Assembly (NCBI GenBank): GCA_036365145.1
Contig: JAEOAD010000240.1
Coordinates: 372,001 to 436,000, forward strand
Reading direction: 5' to 3'
Length of the DNA stretch: 64,000 bases
Origin: Orientallactaga sibirica
Taxonomy: Eukaryota; Chordata; Mammalia; Rodentia; Dipodidae
This document shows, one piece after another, positions 1 to 11,992 of the stretch. The number at the start of each line of letters is the position of its first letter. Position 1 is the stretch's first letter. The translations under genes were made by a program, and so were the position numbers. Below the pieces are notes generated by a model. It was not told the DNA's origin. It saw only the letters and a list, made by a program, of their open reading frames with translations, and ran no database searches.

Positions 1-660
1 GTCCCTTAGAATACTTAACATAATATGCAGATTATTTCAGAACATGTCCATTCTCCACTTTAAATATTAGCAAAGCTTATGCTTCTAACTTCTTAGAAAC
101 AGTGTTAACTTACATGTAATATACTCTTGCCCCTTTTCAGTGGACCTTAAGTGTCTCCAGGAACATTCACCCAGAAATCACTAGGGTTAAAGAAAACTAG
201 TATGCTCCAAACAATGACATACTAGACATTGGTTATGTCCTAGTTAAAATCTGATGAAGTTATATTTTAAAGTTATATTTTACATTTTTTTCATACATGT
301 TTGCTTATCAAAGTTTATTTCTTTGGATATTTTTCTAAGGTGTCTGTGTAGACACATTATGAGTACCTACTGCATGTCTTTTGTTATATCCATTCAGACT
401 CAACATTCCCTGTTAAGAAGAATATGACCTTACCTTTGGATTTCTATAATATCTTCATTATATATATATATAAATATCTACAGTAAATCCCAGCCATGAA
501 ACAGCAGGTTCAACTCAGAATTATAAAGCACTTAGAAGTGGAAACAAAGCTTAGGAGTCAGGAGTTTATAAGATTTGTCCATGTCCAGATTCCAAATAAT
601 AATTTTGATTGAGGGAAAAGTCAATGTTTAAGTAAAACTGTTAGATAATGCAATCATCAA
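1..660. other. AT-rich non-coding DNA, nothing recognised
   Basis: No open frame of useful length and no repeat family that I recognise. There is a short (TA)n run near 458-471. Likely intergenic or intronic sequence. Confidence 0.5.
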
Positions 661-669
661 ATATTATGA

Positions 670-878
670 ACTTAAATATATATTTTCATTTATTTGAGAT
701 GAGAGAAGTAGAGGATGGGAATACCAGGGCCTCTTGCCACTGCAAATGATGCATACACCATTTTGTGTATCTGGTTTTACATGGGTACTGGGGAATCGAT
801 CTTAGGATGTCAGGTTTTGCAGGTGAGCACATCAACTGCTGAGCCAACCCCCTTCCCCCCACCCAACCCTATTATATC
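670..878 (-). repeat. tRNA-type rodent SINE, degenerate
   Basis: Read on the minus strand, this follows the order of the window's common tRNA-derived SINE: a head with gcaaaacctgacatcc, a region matching ccagatacacaaaatgg, then a purine/pyrimidine-rich tail. It is diverged and abuts a second copy of the same family in the same orientation. Confidence 0.65.
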
Positions 879-1046
879 TTTATTATTTATTTGTAAGTAG
901 AGAGAGGAGGGCGAAGGAGAGAGAAAGAATGAGAATGGATGTGTTAGGGCTTCTTGAATTCCAGATAATGCATTACTTTGTGCACTGGGACCATCAAGCT
1001 TTAAGAGCAAGCACCTTTAACCACTGAACAATCTTTCTTGCCCCAG
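879..1046 (-). repeat. tRNA-type rodent SINE, degenerate, second copy
   Basis: A second minus-strand copy lies next to the first. The GA-rich run at 899-938 corresponds to the CT-rich tail of the SINE. The stretch at 1005-1045 corresponds to the tRNA-like head (ttaaccactgaacaatct read on plus). Confidence 0.6.
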
Positions 1047-1082
1047 CTCTAGACTGTGTGCAAGTGCACAGGTAGACATGTA

Positions 1083-1090
1083 TACACATA

Positions 1091-1139
<49 letters not shown>
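1083..1139. repeat. (CA)n microsatellite
   Basis: About 25 CA units, nearly perfect after a short impure start. A likely length-polymorphic dinucleotide repeat. Confidence 0.97.
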
Positions 1140-2024
1140 CAGATTCACTCAACAGACTTGAGGACTGCGGAGAGATCAAGGAATTCCCATTTCATATACA
1201 AGGGATACAGATGCTTCCTGTCTGGGTACCACACTCAGACTATAATTGATCCAGGGCTTTCTGTGGTTGTAAACTCATCTGATTGTCTCTTTTATTGTTA
1301 TTCTGTATCTGGAAACAATTCCCTCCCAATGCAAAGATCCTTATAATACTTTCAAAATAAGAATTTTGAATTGCCTATCAAAAAGTTAGTTCCTACTTCA
1401 TTAAATATTGGTTGTGCATTATTATTTGAAGACTATCATACATTTTCAAATTAGGCTAAACTTTTATTTATTTCTGTTCATTACAACAAAATGGAAATTT
1501 CGAGTCATCACAATAAGAAGTAAAGGGATTTTAAAACCACTTTATAAAAAGATAATTGACATTCAAGTGTTTCCTTCATGCTTCAAGTTCTAACTAGTTC
1601 CAGGCCTCATACTCTCTTGGCCCCATCCAGCTCTTTCTCTGCTGAAAGGAAATTTCTGTAGCCTCTAGTTAAGCTTTGAAAGGGAGCCTGTCAATTGGCT
1701 CATAGAGAGAGGTAAGCTAATAACTTTTGTTATTGCCCCTTCAGGGCAGATATTATACACTCTATGTTTTATCCTAATTTGGTATCAGACATAAGAGAAA
1801 TCTTTTCTATTCTGTTATAATGGATGAAAAGTAATACCATTTAATTTCTAAACAGAGAACAATTTTCATCATAAAACTTTCAAATATCACATTTTTATCC
1901 TTGAGTGCAACATTGAGCTTGTCTTTAAGGAGGGAATTTCTTGGATGAAGATTTTCTTCTCATGAAAAAACAAGTTGTATGACAATTGTCAGAAAGGTTC
2001 ATGAAAGATTTTTCTGTGCTTCCT
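1140..2024. other. Non-coding DNA, nothing recognised
   Basis: AT-rich sequence with stop codons in all frames and no repeat family that I can name. Confidence 0.45.
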
Positions 2025-2300
2025 AAAAAAATCTTACAAAGGGCTACAGAGATAGCTTAGTGATTAAGGTGCTTGCCTGTGAAGCCTAAAGACTCATGTT
2101 TGACTCTCCAGGTCCCACATATGCCAGATGCACAGTGACACAAGTGCACAAGGGGGTGCACACATATGGAGTTTAATTGCAGAAGCTAGAGGTGCTGGTG
2201 CACCAATTCTTTCTCTCACACAATCTCTCTTTCCCTCTCTTTCTCTCCCTGTCTAGCATAAAAAGGCAGTCTGTTGGGCTTGCTTCAAAAAAATCTTACA
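2025..2300 (+). repeat. tRNA-type SINE with 14-bp target-site duplication
   Basis: The body follows the family order: head with acagagatagcttagtg, middle with gccagatgcacagtgac, CT-rich tail at 2205-2260. The 14-bp direct repeat aaaaaaatcttaca occurs at 2025-2038 and 2287-2300, marking an L1-mediated insertion. Confidence 0.88.
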
Positions 2301-3433
2301 CATATCTTACAAAATATTAATCTTTCATTCACTCAATCATTTATGTAGTACTTTAGGAAGCCCTTGTCTAAAGAACCTTTCAGTTGAATATGTGTTTGCA
2401 GTCTGTGACTTGGATGTATTGTTACTGGAATAGTTATAATGGTTGTTTTTTGCTTTCCTCTGGAGCAATACCGTGAATTGCAATTCGTCTTTCTTGGCAA
2501 ATGTGCTATTCTTTACAATGTCTGACTGTATTTGAAGATTGCATACTGGAAACCTTAATTTTTAGTTTTTTTATTTTGAATTTGACTAGTAAATTGTCAT
2601 GACTATAAAATGAAATGCATTTTATCCTTTCCTAAGAGAAGGATGTTCTTTAATAAACAACAACAATAATACCTGCATTCAATCATAAATCTTTTCTAGA
2701 AAATATCTAAGAATATAAGATCATGCCTTAAAGAAGAAATGAAAATATTCCTGTGTCTACATGTACTTCAATTTCCTGCTAAGAAAAGCAAGTCTCCAGT
2801 CACATTCTTCTATTTTCTACCTTGCTGGATGATGTAGAAAAAGTTAGCAACTGGCATTTAAAGATGCTTCCCACCACTCCTAAGAGTATAGTTTCGGAAA
2901 ACACAATCAATATTCTCCAACTGATAAGCCTGTGCTGCCTGCCTTCATGTCTCCTCGTCAGGGATGGGGGCAGCCCCACCTAATCCACCTAACCCTTTCT
3001 TTGCTACCAGGAGGTTCCTGAAGCCATCTTGGAAGTATATGTCTTTAGAGTAGTGGACAGAGGATTTATGGGTCTTTGGATACTGCTGTCTCAGAAAAGC
3101 TATAACAAATGATAATGAAATATCAAAGTGGAATTCTGGACTTCTATAAATATGGGACTAGGACCTGTATGAAAAGATACAGCTAAAGTCCCGAGAGTTA
3201 TCAGTTCAGAGCCTGAGAAAAAGATTAAAGTATAAGAAGAAAGACTACTCTGAAGCTAGGACCAAAAAGAACTAGAAAGAGAAACAGGAATAAGGTGGTC
3301 ACTCAGGAGAATAACTTGGGCTGCCTAATGACATTGCATCAAAAAGAAGAGGGTATTGAGGTGAAAATGTGCTGTGTCAAATAATTCAGAGTCCAGGACA
3401 ATATAATTATTTTAAGAAGCTATGGAATATAGC
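2301..3433. other. Non-coding DNA, nothing recognised
   Basis: AT-rich, no coding potential and no repeat recognised by eye. Confidence 0.45.
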
Positions 3434-3740
3434 AATTGTAGTTACCTTCTCGTTGTTAGGACAAAGTACCAGTAGCAAGGGAGAGCTATGATAACCCCCT
3501 ACAACAAGCCTACCCCCAACAACACACCTCTAGCAAGACTCCACCTCCCAAATTGCCATCACCAAGCATTAAGATCATGAGTTTGTGGGGGACACTTGAT
3601 TCAAACCATCACATTTCACCCATGGCCCCTATAAACTGATGAGCATCCATGATGTAAAATGCAATGCATTCAGTCCGATTTGAAAAGCCCCTATAAGTTT
3701 TTATTAATCCCAGCACTGTTCAACCTTCCCTATAGTCTGT
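3434..3740 (+). repeat. Medium-reiteration repeat, family not identified (copy 1)
   Basis: Shares a recognisable order of phrases with copies near 11.7, 15.3 and 34.3 kb: ggacaaagtaccag near the start, a run of cccc-rich phrases ending in accatcacc, then gattcaaaccatcaca. It could be an LTR or a non-autonomous element. The part after 3620 (gatgtaaaatgcaatgcatt) looks like a continuation of the same family. Confidence 0.55.
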
Positions 3741-4003
3741 GAGAATGTAAAACTAAAAAACACATAATGGCACAGAGTAAACATTCACACTGCAAAACAA
3801 TGACATTACTAGGAAAACTTTTTCTTCAGCATTCTGGTCCGCTACTTTCAAAAGAGTCCCTGCTGTCCCAGTGTAGAACAGCTGGCTCAATTTTACTGGT
3901 GGCAATCTCTCAAACAATTCAAGCTTAAGCAAGCTGTAGTCTCTAGTCTGACATTTCTTTCTGTGCCATATCCATCTGCTCACACCAAACCATTTCTTTT
4001 TTT
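3741..4003. other. Non-coding DNA between repeats
   Basis: Contains one minus-strand open stretch of 76 codons at 3753-3983 with no recognisable domain. I treat it as chance. Confidence 0.4.
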
Positions 4004-4275
4004 AAAAATTTTTCCAGGGCTGGAGAGATGGCTTAGAGGTTAAATGCTTGCCTATGAAGCCTAAGGACCCCGGTTCGAGGCTTGATTCTCCAGGACCCAC
4101 GTAAGCCAGATGCACAAGGAGGTGCATGCATCTGGAGTTCGTTTGCAGTGGCTGGAGGCCCTGGCGCACCCATTCTCTCTCTCTCTCTCTCTCTCCCTGC
4201 CTATTTCTGTCTCTCTCTCTCTCTCTCAAATAAATAAATAAATAATAAAATATTTAAAAAAAAATTTTTTTTCCA
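4004..4275 (+). repeat. tRNA-type SINE, well preserved, with CT-rich and A-rich tail
   Basis: The head ggctggagagatggctta starts at about 4019. The middle has gccagatgcacaagg, then a (CT)n tail from 4171 to 4228 and an AAATAAATAAAT tail. Similar aaaaatttttcca-type sequences flank both ends, suggesting a target-site duplication. This is one of the best copies for defining the family. Confidence 0.9.
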
Positions 4276-4327
4276 CCTGCATGGTTTTCCTCTAAATTAC
4301 CTTTTTATTTTCTCTCTCTCCTCTATC

Positions 4328-4395
4328 TCATATATATATATATATATATATTTTACAGAATTAATTTATATATATAATATTATATATATATTATT
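4328..4395. repeat. (TA)n low-complexity block
   Basis: Two runs of alternating T and A (about 4330-4350 and 4366-4392), just left of the 3' end of the neighbouring L1. Confidence 0.85.
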
Positions 4396-5845
4396 TACAG
4401 AAATACTTAGTATGGGTTCATCATGTGTTGGTACCATTGTTTCCCTTGTTCCTGCCCACATTCCACTGGCAGCCTTCCTCAGTGGGGCTGCAGATATTCC
4501 CTATGTGGGTTGTGGGTTATGCATTGTGGAAGCAGCAGTCAGTTGTGGTGAAGCAATACATCTGGAAATGATGTCCCAACCTGTGGCTCTTAAAGTATTT
4601 CTGCCACCTCTTCCACAAAACTCCCTACTTCAATGATGAGCTCTTAGGAGCCTCTGGATCTCTGCTTTGGTCGGTATTGAGTATCCTCAGCATCTGTCTC
4701 CTTCACCCTGCCACTGAATGTTAGGCTCACCATGGAAGCTGCATTCTTGTTCATCTTCCCAATTTCTCTGTGGTTTCGGCTGTGGCTTGGCTGAAGTGGA
4801 AGGAATAGTTTATGTCCTCAGGTCTTGCTACCCTCTGAAAAGGAAAAACAGATTCTCCAATGGAGAGTAAAGTCAGCATAGGTTAAATGGGATAAGCTTT
4901 ATTAATTTGGGGAGAATTTAATGAATGTAGATCCTCTTTCAGCCAAATACTAGTGCCAGCTTGACATTACAGAGCACAATCTTTATTTCCATAGGATTCT
5001 GGCTGGGTTCCCAATTTTAGATATGGGTTCCTTTCCACCAAGCAGATCTCTTAGCCAATCAGAAAGCTATTGGTTACCCACTGAGGCTGAGTGCCACTAT
5101 AGCACTGGTGTGTGCATCTTGTTAGGGTGTTTGCTTCTGAGTAGCTTAGACCCCTGGTTGCTCAGACTGTTGTTGTCCACTTTCCCCCAGTAGCTCACAT
5201 AGTGCTTTCCAGCACTAGAAGGGCTAACTGTCTGGGGTCTGGCTCTCTTCTACATTCTAGCCAGGTCTCTCCATGCTCTGTGCCAGTAGCATATGGAATC
5301 TTCAGCAATAGGCTCTTAACTTTTATCTCAGGTAATCAAGTGTTTTGACAGAGCCTATTAAATTATGGGGACCATGTAGGTCTCTCTGATCAACAGCTCA
5401 TTGTGGGTAGCCACCATTTCTGGTACTTGGATTTATAGGCCAAAATTTTTTAAGGTTAGACTTCATCTGACACTCTCCATAGCCCTTCTTTTCAGGTGAT
5501 TCCCCATACTCCTATTGAGGGTTCAATCTTTTAGTCTATACTCAAGGAGAAAAGTTTCTATGTTATCAGTTTATTTTGAGTTTAGTTTTGTGTTTTTCCC
5601 CTCCCTCCATTTCCTCTTCCCCAAGCCCTTCCATCCCTATTGTCTGGGCCTCAAGTTGCTTATCAGATATGTCAGCAACTCAAGCTGATTCAGATTAGGA
5701 ACTTCAGAGGAATGAGACCATGCTGGGAATGTCTTTCTGTGTGATTGTGTGAGTTTGCTGAGTATGATCTCTTCCATGTCCATCCATTTTCCAAATGTCC
5801 ATCCATTTTGTAAATGTACAAATGTTATCCATTCATCTAGTTATT
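4396..5845 (-). repeat. L1 3' UTR (rodent type)
   Basis: Non-coding tail of the L1. It shares phrases with three other blocks in the window, for example tctccttcaccctgcc, attctccaa followed by a gagag-type run, and the segment near 5380-5410 that matches later copies (gatcaacagctcattgtg). Confidence 0.75.
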
Positions 5846-7989
5846 GGGTTGTCAGTTCTTAGCTATTATGAATTGAACAGCTGTAAACATAATTGAGCAA
5901 ACATCTCTGTCATGAAGAATGGAGAATTTGGGGTAAATTCCCAGTAAGGGAATAACTGGGTCTCTTGGCAGATCTATATTCACCCTTTTCAGGAATCTGC
6001 ATATGGATTTCCATAATGGTTGTATAAGTTTACATTCCCACCAATAGTGAATGAGGGTTACTCTTTCTTCACAACTTCCCCAACATTTGTTGTTTGATTT
6101 TGTAATGATTGTCATCCTTACTGGAGTAAGGTGGAATCTCTTCCTTGTTTTAATTTGCATTGACCTTGTGGTTATGCATGTTTAACACTTTCTTCCAAGT
6201 GTGTTAGCCATTTGCATTTCTTCCTCTGAGAACTCTCTATTCAGTTCTCTGCCCCATTTATTAAGAGGGTTGATTGATTTTTTTTTTATTGATTAGTTTT
6301 TTTGAGGTTTTTGTAGATTCAAGATATTAGGCTTCTGTCATTGGTATAAATGGTGAAGATCTTCTCTCATTCAGTGGATAATCCACTGGCTCTGCTTATG
6401 GTATGTTTGACTGTGCAAAGGCTTTTTAGCTCCATGAGATCCCATTGGTTGAGTGATTGTTTAATTTCTTGAGCTACTGGGGTTTTATTGAGGAAGTCTT
6501 TCCCCACCCCTATATCATGGAGAGTTTCTCTTATTTTTTCTATTAGGGGAAGTATTTCTGGTCTCATATTGAGGTCTTTAATCCATTTGGACTTGATTTT
6601 TGTATATGGTGAGATGAGTGAGTCTAGTTTCATTTTTCTACATATTGTTATCCAATTAGTCCACCATCATTTGTTGAAGATGCTATCTTTTCTCCAATCT
6701 ACTTTATTGGTACCTTTCTCAAAGATCAAGTAGCTGTAGTTACTTGACCTAAGGTTGAGGTCTTCAATTCTGCTCCATTAGTCTATGTTTCTGTTTTTAT
6801 GCCAGTACCATGCTGTTTTTGTTACTCTGGCTTTATGATATATGATATATGATATATGATAGATTTTAGATCTAGTATGGTGATGCCTCCAGAGATGTTT
6901 CTTTTGCTGAAGATATGTTCAGATGTCTGAGTTCTGAGGCCTGCTGCCATTCCATATGAATTTTGAGTTCATCTTTTCTATCTCTGTGAAGAATGATGTT
7001 GGAATTTTTATTGGTATTGCATTAAATCTGTATATTGCTTTTGGTAGCATTGCCATTTTCACATTATTAATTCTAGCTATCCAGGAGCATGGGAAGTCTT
7101 TCTATCTTCTGAAGTCCTCTTCACTTTCTTTCTTGGGATTTTTTTGTTTTCATTATATAGGTCTTTCACATCCTTGGTTAGTGATATTCCAAGGTATTTA
7201 ACTTTTTAATGCTATTGAAAATGGGACAGTCTCGCTGATTTCTTTGTCTGTACATTAAGAAATTAATCACCTTTAGAAGTTTTGAGAAGAAGACTTTCAG
7301 GTCACTTATGTATAAGATCATGTCATCTGCAAATAGGGCTAAATTGACTTCTTCTTTTCCAATTTGTATTCCTTTTATTTCTTTCTCCTGTCATATTGCT
7401 TGGTCTAGTAATTCTAGTACTATGTTGAAAAGCAGTGGTGAGAGTGTACACCCCTGTCTTGTGCCCAATCTCAATGGGAATTCCTTGAGTCTTTCCCCAT
7501 TAAGTATTATTTGGGCTTTAGATGCTTTTTATATGGCCTTTACTTTGTTGAGTTGTGAACCATCCATGCCTATTCTCTCCAGTGTTTTGATCATGAAATT
7601 ATGTTGTATTTTCTCAAAGGCTTTTCCTGAAATTATCACGTGGTTCTTTTTATTAAGTTTACTTATGTGGTGTATTACATTGACTGATTTCCATATGTTG
7701 AACCATTCATGTGTCCCTGGGATGAAGCCTACTTCATCAAAGTGGATAATGTTTTTGATGTGTTGTTGAATTCAGTTTATAAGGATTTTGTTCAGGATCT
7801 TTGCATCTAAATTCGTCAGCAATATAGGCCTATAATTTTCTATTCTTGTATCTGTGTCTGGTTTTGGTATTAGGGTGATGCTAGCTTCATAAAAGGAGAT
7901 AGGGTGCCTTCTCTGTTCTCCAATTATGTGAAACAATTTGAGAAAAATTGTTTTCAGTTTTTTAATGAAGGTTTGATAGAATTTGATGG

Positions 7990-8025
7990 TGAAGCCATCC
8001 ATTTCTGGACTTTTCTTTTGGGGGA

Positions 8026-8074
<49 letters not shown>

Positions 8075-8216
8075 AGGTAGGGGTTTCACTGTAGTCCAGG
8101 CTGACCTGGAATTCACTTTGTAGTCTCAGGGTGGCCTTGAACTCACAGTGATCCTCCTACCTCTGCCTCCCAAGTGCTGGGATTAAAATCGTGTGCCACC
8201 ATGCCTGGCAGGGTAA
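7990..8216 (-). repeat. B1 SINE with long poly(A) tail, inserted in L1
   Basis: On the plus strand a run of T at about 8029-8073 is the A-tail. It is followed by the reverse complement of a B1: gtagtccaggctgacctgg, gtgctgggattaaaa, and the head at about 8215. The tail is fused to L1 ORF2 sequence, producing a poly-lysine stretch in one minus-strand frame. Confidence 0.92.
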
Positions 8217-8447
8217 ATATTGTTATTTTTAATTTTTTAAAATTTATTATTGTTTGAGACAGAGAGAAAAGGAGAAAGAGAGAGAGAGGGAGATGGAGAG
8301 AGAGAGAGAGAATGAGCATGCCAGAGCTTCTAGTCACTCCAGATGCATGTGCCACCTTGTGCATCTGGCTTACATGGGACCTGGAGAATTGAACCCTGGC
8401 TTTGCAGGCAAGCAACTTAACCACTAAACCATCTCTCAATCCCTTGG
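8217..8447 (-). repeat. tRNA-type SINE inserted beside the B1
   Basis: The GA-rich run at 8253-8312 is the CT-tail in reverse. gccaccttgtgcatctggc is the family's middle block, and the head lies at 8415-8446 (taaccactaaaccatctct on plus). Confidence 0.88.
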
Positions 8448-9989
8448 GGGAGGTTTTTAATTACATTTGCAACCTTAGTGGATGTGATCTGTTTGTTTAG
8501 GAGATTTAGTTCAGTTTTGAGTTTTTAATTTAGATTTGAGTTTAGTTTTGGTAGGTGGTATGTGTCTAGGAATTCATCCATTTCTTGCACACATTATCCA
8601 TTTTTGTGGAGTAGAAGTTTTGGAAGTAAGTCTAGATGACTCTGCCAATTTCATTTATGTCTCTTGTGACCTTTCACTTTCCATTTCTGATTTTGTCAAT
8701 TTGAGATTCTCTTTTTTTTTTCTCTTGATCAAATTGTCCATGTGTTTATCAGTATTGTATATATTTTCAAAGAACCAGCTCTTCTCTTCATCAGCTTTCT
8801 TGTTTCCTTACTTTCCAACTCATTAATTTCTACTCTAATCTTGAGTAATTTTTCTGTGTCAAGCTCTTTGGATTGTATTTTTCTTGTTTTACCAAGGCCT
8901 TTAGGTGGATTGTTAGGTTATTAATTTTGAATTTTCTCTGTATTTGTTATGAAGACATTTAGTGCTATGCAGTTTCCCATTAGGACTGGCTTCATTGTGT
9001 CCCATACATTTTGCTAAGATGTTTTCTCATTGTCATTCAACTCTAAATTTTAAATTTTCTTTTTTTGTTTATTTCCCTGCCAATTTATTGTGCAATAGTG
9101 TGTTGTTCAGTCTCTAGAAGCTGGTAGAATTCCTTAAGCCTCTCTTGTTAATTTCTGCATTTATAGCATTGTGAATGTGACGTAGGAAATTACATCAATT
9201 TTCTTGAATTTTTGGAGGCATGTTTTATGGCCTAATATATGATATATTTTGGAGATGTTACCATAGGCTGCCAAGAAGAATGTGTATTCTGTAGAATTTG
9301 GGTGGAATGTTTCATAGAAGTCTGTTGGGTCAAATTGAGCTATAGTGTTGTTGAACTCTCTTACTTGTGTGTAGATTTTCTGTTTGTATGATCTGTCTGT
9401 TGATGGTAGTGGAATATTGAAGTCCCTGACTATGATGCTGTTGGTGTTTATTTCTTTTTTGTTGTCAAGTAGGTTTTGTTTTATAAACCATTGTGCACTT
9501 GTGTTTAGTGCATATAGATTTGTTATTGAGATGTCCTCTTTTTGGATCATTCCCTTGATGAGTAAGAAGTGGCCTTCTTTGTCCTTTTTGATTACTTTTG
9601 GTTTCAAGCCTATTTATCAGATATTAATATAGCAACATCTGCTTGTTTCTTATTTCCATTTTGTCTGGAATATCATATTCCATCTTTCACCCTGAGGAGG
9701 TGTCTGTCTTTATTGGTGAGGTGGCTTTCTTGAAGACAGTAGATCAAAGGCTTCATTTTTCTGATCTACCCAGTTATCTTGTATATTTTGATGGGTGAGT
9801 TAAGACCATTAGTATTTAAGGTTATAACTGTGAGGCTTGATTTGATACCTGCCATGTTGGGGTGTTTTATAGGATTTGGTGTTTTCCTGGATATTGTACT
9901 TTTTTGAGAGTGAAGTTTTGGTTATTGTGATTTTCTTCTTGTAAGTTCTTAAGATTGCTTGTTTGACTCTTCTGTGTGAAGCATTCCCT

Positions 9990-10558
9990 GAAGCGTTCTT
10001 TGTAGGTTTGGCTTTGTGTTCATATATCATAGAACTCTCTTTTATCATGGCAAGGTTTTCTTTCACCATCTCTTATGTGGGATACTTTTTCTGGATAGAG
10101 TAGTTTTGGTTGGAAGCCACAGATTTTTAAACTTTGAAATGTTCCATTCCAGGCCCCTCTGTTTTTCAGGGTTTCCATTGGGAAATCTGAGGTAATTCTG
10201 ATGAGATTGCCTTTGTCTGTAATGTGTTGTTTCTCTCTTGCTGCTTCTAATACTGTCTCTGTGTTTTTACTGTTTAGAGTTTTAATGATGATGTGACCTG
10301 GAGAGTTTCCTCTTTGGTCCAGACTGTTTGGAGTTATGTGAGCTTCTTGTATCTTGATGGGCCTCTGTTCTGAGAGGGTGGGAAAGTTTTATTCAATAAT
10401 TTTATTGAATAAGTTCCCCCATCCCTTTGGTCTAAATTACTTCCACTTCTATCAATGATCTGAATGTTAAGACACTTTAGGATATCCCACAATTCCCTCA
10501 TCTTCTGTTCACAAGATTTTTTTTGAACTTATTAAAGTTTTGGGGCTGCCAAACTGTT

Positions 10559-10594
<36 letters not shown>

Positions 10595-10920
10595 TTTCTT
10601 TCTTTCTTTTTTTCTTCCAGCTCTAAGATTCTGTCTTCCACATGATTAACTCTGTTCTTGAGGGTTTCTAGTTCAATTTGATTAGTTTTTTCTGTATAGT
10701 ATTCATCCCTTTGTAGAATTCCAATTTTAGGTCATGTTTTGATTTTCTTGTTTCTTGGAATTCATTCTTGCATTTATTTATGTCTTTATTAAGCTTACCC
10801 AGCTAGCTATTAAGATCCTCTCTTTTTTGTCTCACCTTCAGCTCAATTCTCTTTTGAGGTTTCTTTGGTTTTTATCTATTAGGTCAAGCCTAGCAAAGAC
10901 ATCTGTTGTTGGTGTTTTGT
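9990..10920 (-). pseudogene. L1 ORF1 (RNA-binding trimer protein), broken
   Basis: ORF1 protein coats L1 RNA. Translating the minus strand between about 10400 and 10050 gives pieces typical of the ORF1 RNA-recognition and C-terminal domains, such as PGHIIIKTLNSK, AARERQHITDKGNLIR and GFQPKLLYPEK. Stops and frameshifts separate them. The expected coiled-coil region (about 10.4-10.9 kb) is interrupted by a TTTC microsatellite. Confidence 0.78.
10558..10617. repeat. (TTTC)n microsatellite in L1 ORF1 region
   Basis: About 12 TTTC units with interruptions, lying in the L1 ORF1 coiled-coil region. Confidence 0.95.
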
Positions 10921-11340
10921 TGATTTGCTGCCAGTTCTGCCATTTGCGCAGTCAATGTTACATATTTTGTGTCTTCATTTTTGGGTTCTATTCGTTGTCT
11001 CTTCTATGTTTCATTGGAGAATCCTATTGTGGGGCTTGGCAACCTTGTTGGAGCTCCCTCCATTTTATGTTTTGTGTTCCATTTTATGTTTGATGCAGTG
11101 TATGTGTGGGGGGTCTGTGGGAGACAGGGAATGTGCATAGGCTATTGATGCTGTGTGCACCACTGACAGATGTAGTGGGGGTACCTCTGGGAGACAGGAA
11201 AGGCACATGGGAATTGCAGATCCCCAACTGTGCCCCTCTGTGCCCACTCTCTGAAGGTCTGCTAAGACTTACTCACAATGGAGCCACACAGATCTTGCCT
11301 GATATTACCAGGAGCTGAAGCTTGGTTAGGAGAACACCAT
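10921..11340 (-). repeat. Probable L1 5' UTR
   Basis: GC-richer than the rest of the element and placed upstream of ORF1 on the minus strand. Two imperfect copies of a phrase with tgggagacagg lie about 70 bases apart (near 11115 and 11190), suggesting monomer-like repeats. Confidence 0.5.
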
Positions 11341-11992
11341 CTTGACTGAAAACCCTATTTATTCTAAACTCAACTCTGCTCAACTTCTCAGAACACAGAC
11401 AGAAGACAATAAGCCTCTTACAAAAATAGCTTCTATCCCAGTATGGACAAAGCTCTTTATTCTCCTTATAAGCCAAGCCTACACAGTTCTTTCTGCAGTT
11501 AGTTGTTTCAACTCTCATGAGAATGGTCAAACTCTGCTTATAGCACTGCAAAGCATTTCTTAGGCCAAAGTTTTAAATCCTTCTACATTTCTCCTGCAAA
11601 TCAGCTCCAAAAGGCCAAAATTCACATAATCAGGTTTCTAGTAGCAATGACTCTACTCTACTGGTACCAATTTTCCATTGTAAATATGTTCTCATTCCTG
11701 GGACAAAGTACCAGACCAAAAGAAGGTGATGGGAGGAAAGTCTTTATTGAGGCTTATAGTCTTGAGGGGAAGCTCCATGATGGCAAGGAAAAGCATGACA
11801 TGAGCAGAGACTGGACTCTCTTCTGCAACAACAAGTGGAAAACAGCAGCAGAAAATTTAGGCAAACTCTGGCAATTGGGAGTTGTTTATAGCATCCCTAA
11901 GCCTGCCCCCAGAAACACACCTACCAAATTTCCATCACCTGGCAATCAAGCATATGAGCTTAAGGGAGGCATCTGATTCAAACCACCACACA
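11341..11992 (+). repeat. Medium-reiteration repeat, longest copy (copy 2)
   Basis: Longest example of the family also seen at 3.4, 15.3 and 34.2 kb. The left part (to about 11670) has ccaaagttttaaatccttc and aatcaggtttctagtagc. The right part has gggacaaagtaccagacc, aagtctttattgaggct and gattcaaaccaccaca. The gaggaaagg / tttatt core is characteristic. No coding potential; class uncertain. Confidence 0.6.

Larger units (their letters stand above)
5846..9950 (-). pseudogene. L1 ORF2 (endonuclease / reverse transcriptase), broken
   Basis: ORF2 encodes an apurinic-type endonuclease, a reverse transcriptase and a C-terminal Cys-rich domain. The minus strand keeps these in order. Endonuclease remains lie at 9161-9607, including a HILGHK motif, but the usual Ser-Arg-Ile-Asp-His core reads SKIYH, so the catalytic Asp is lost. 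The reverse-transcriptase core at about 7306-7420 still reads FADDMILY. The C-terminal part is at 5852-6160. Frames are interrupted many times, and a B1 plus a tRNA-type SINE are inserted at about 8.03-8.45 kb. No working protein is possible. Confidence 0.9.
4396..11340 (-). mobile_element. L1 (LINE-1) retrotransposon, nearly full length, defective
   Basis: The element reads right to left. Its order is a 5' UTR-like region (about 10.9-11.3 kb), ORF1 remains (about 10.0-10.9 kb), ORF2 (about 5.85-9.9 kb) and a long 3' UTR (about 4.4-5.8 kb). ORF2 is cut by stops and frameshifts, and two SINEs sit in its middle (about 8.03-8.45 kb). The 3' UTR is of the same type as those at 42.5, 45.3 and 47.4 kb. 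The outer ends are placed by eye. L1s copy themselves by target-primed reverse transcription. This copy can no longer encode the proteins. Confidence 0.9.

Noticed and set aside
994..1346. Open stretches with Cys-Val and Thr-His repeats on both strands
   Set aside because: They arise from the (CA)n microsatellite.
4002..4229. Arg-Glu-rich minus-strand open stretch
   Set aside because: It is the antisense of a SINE with a (CT)n tail; similar artefacts occur at 37878-38072 and 51924-52127.
7308..7769. 153-codon plus-strand open stretch
   Set aside because: It is the antisense shadow of the L1 reverse transcriptase on the minus strand.
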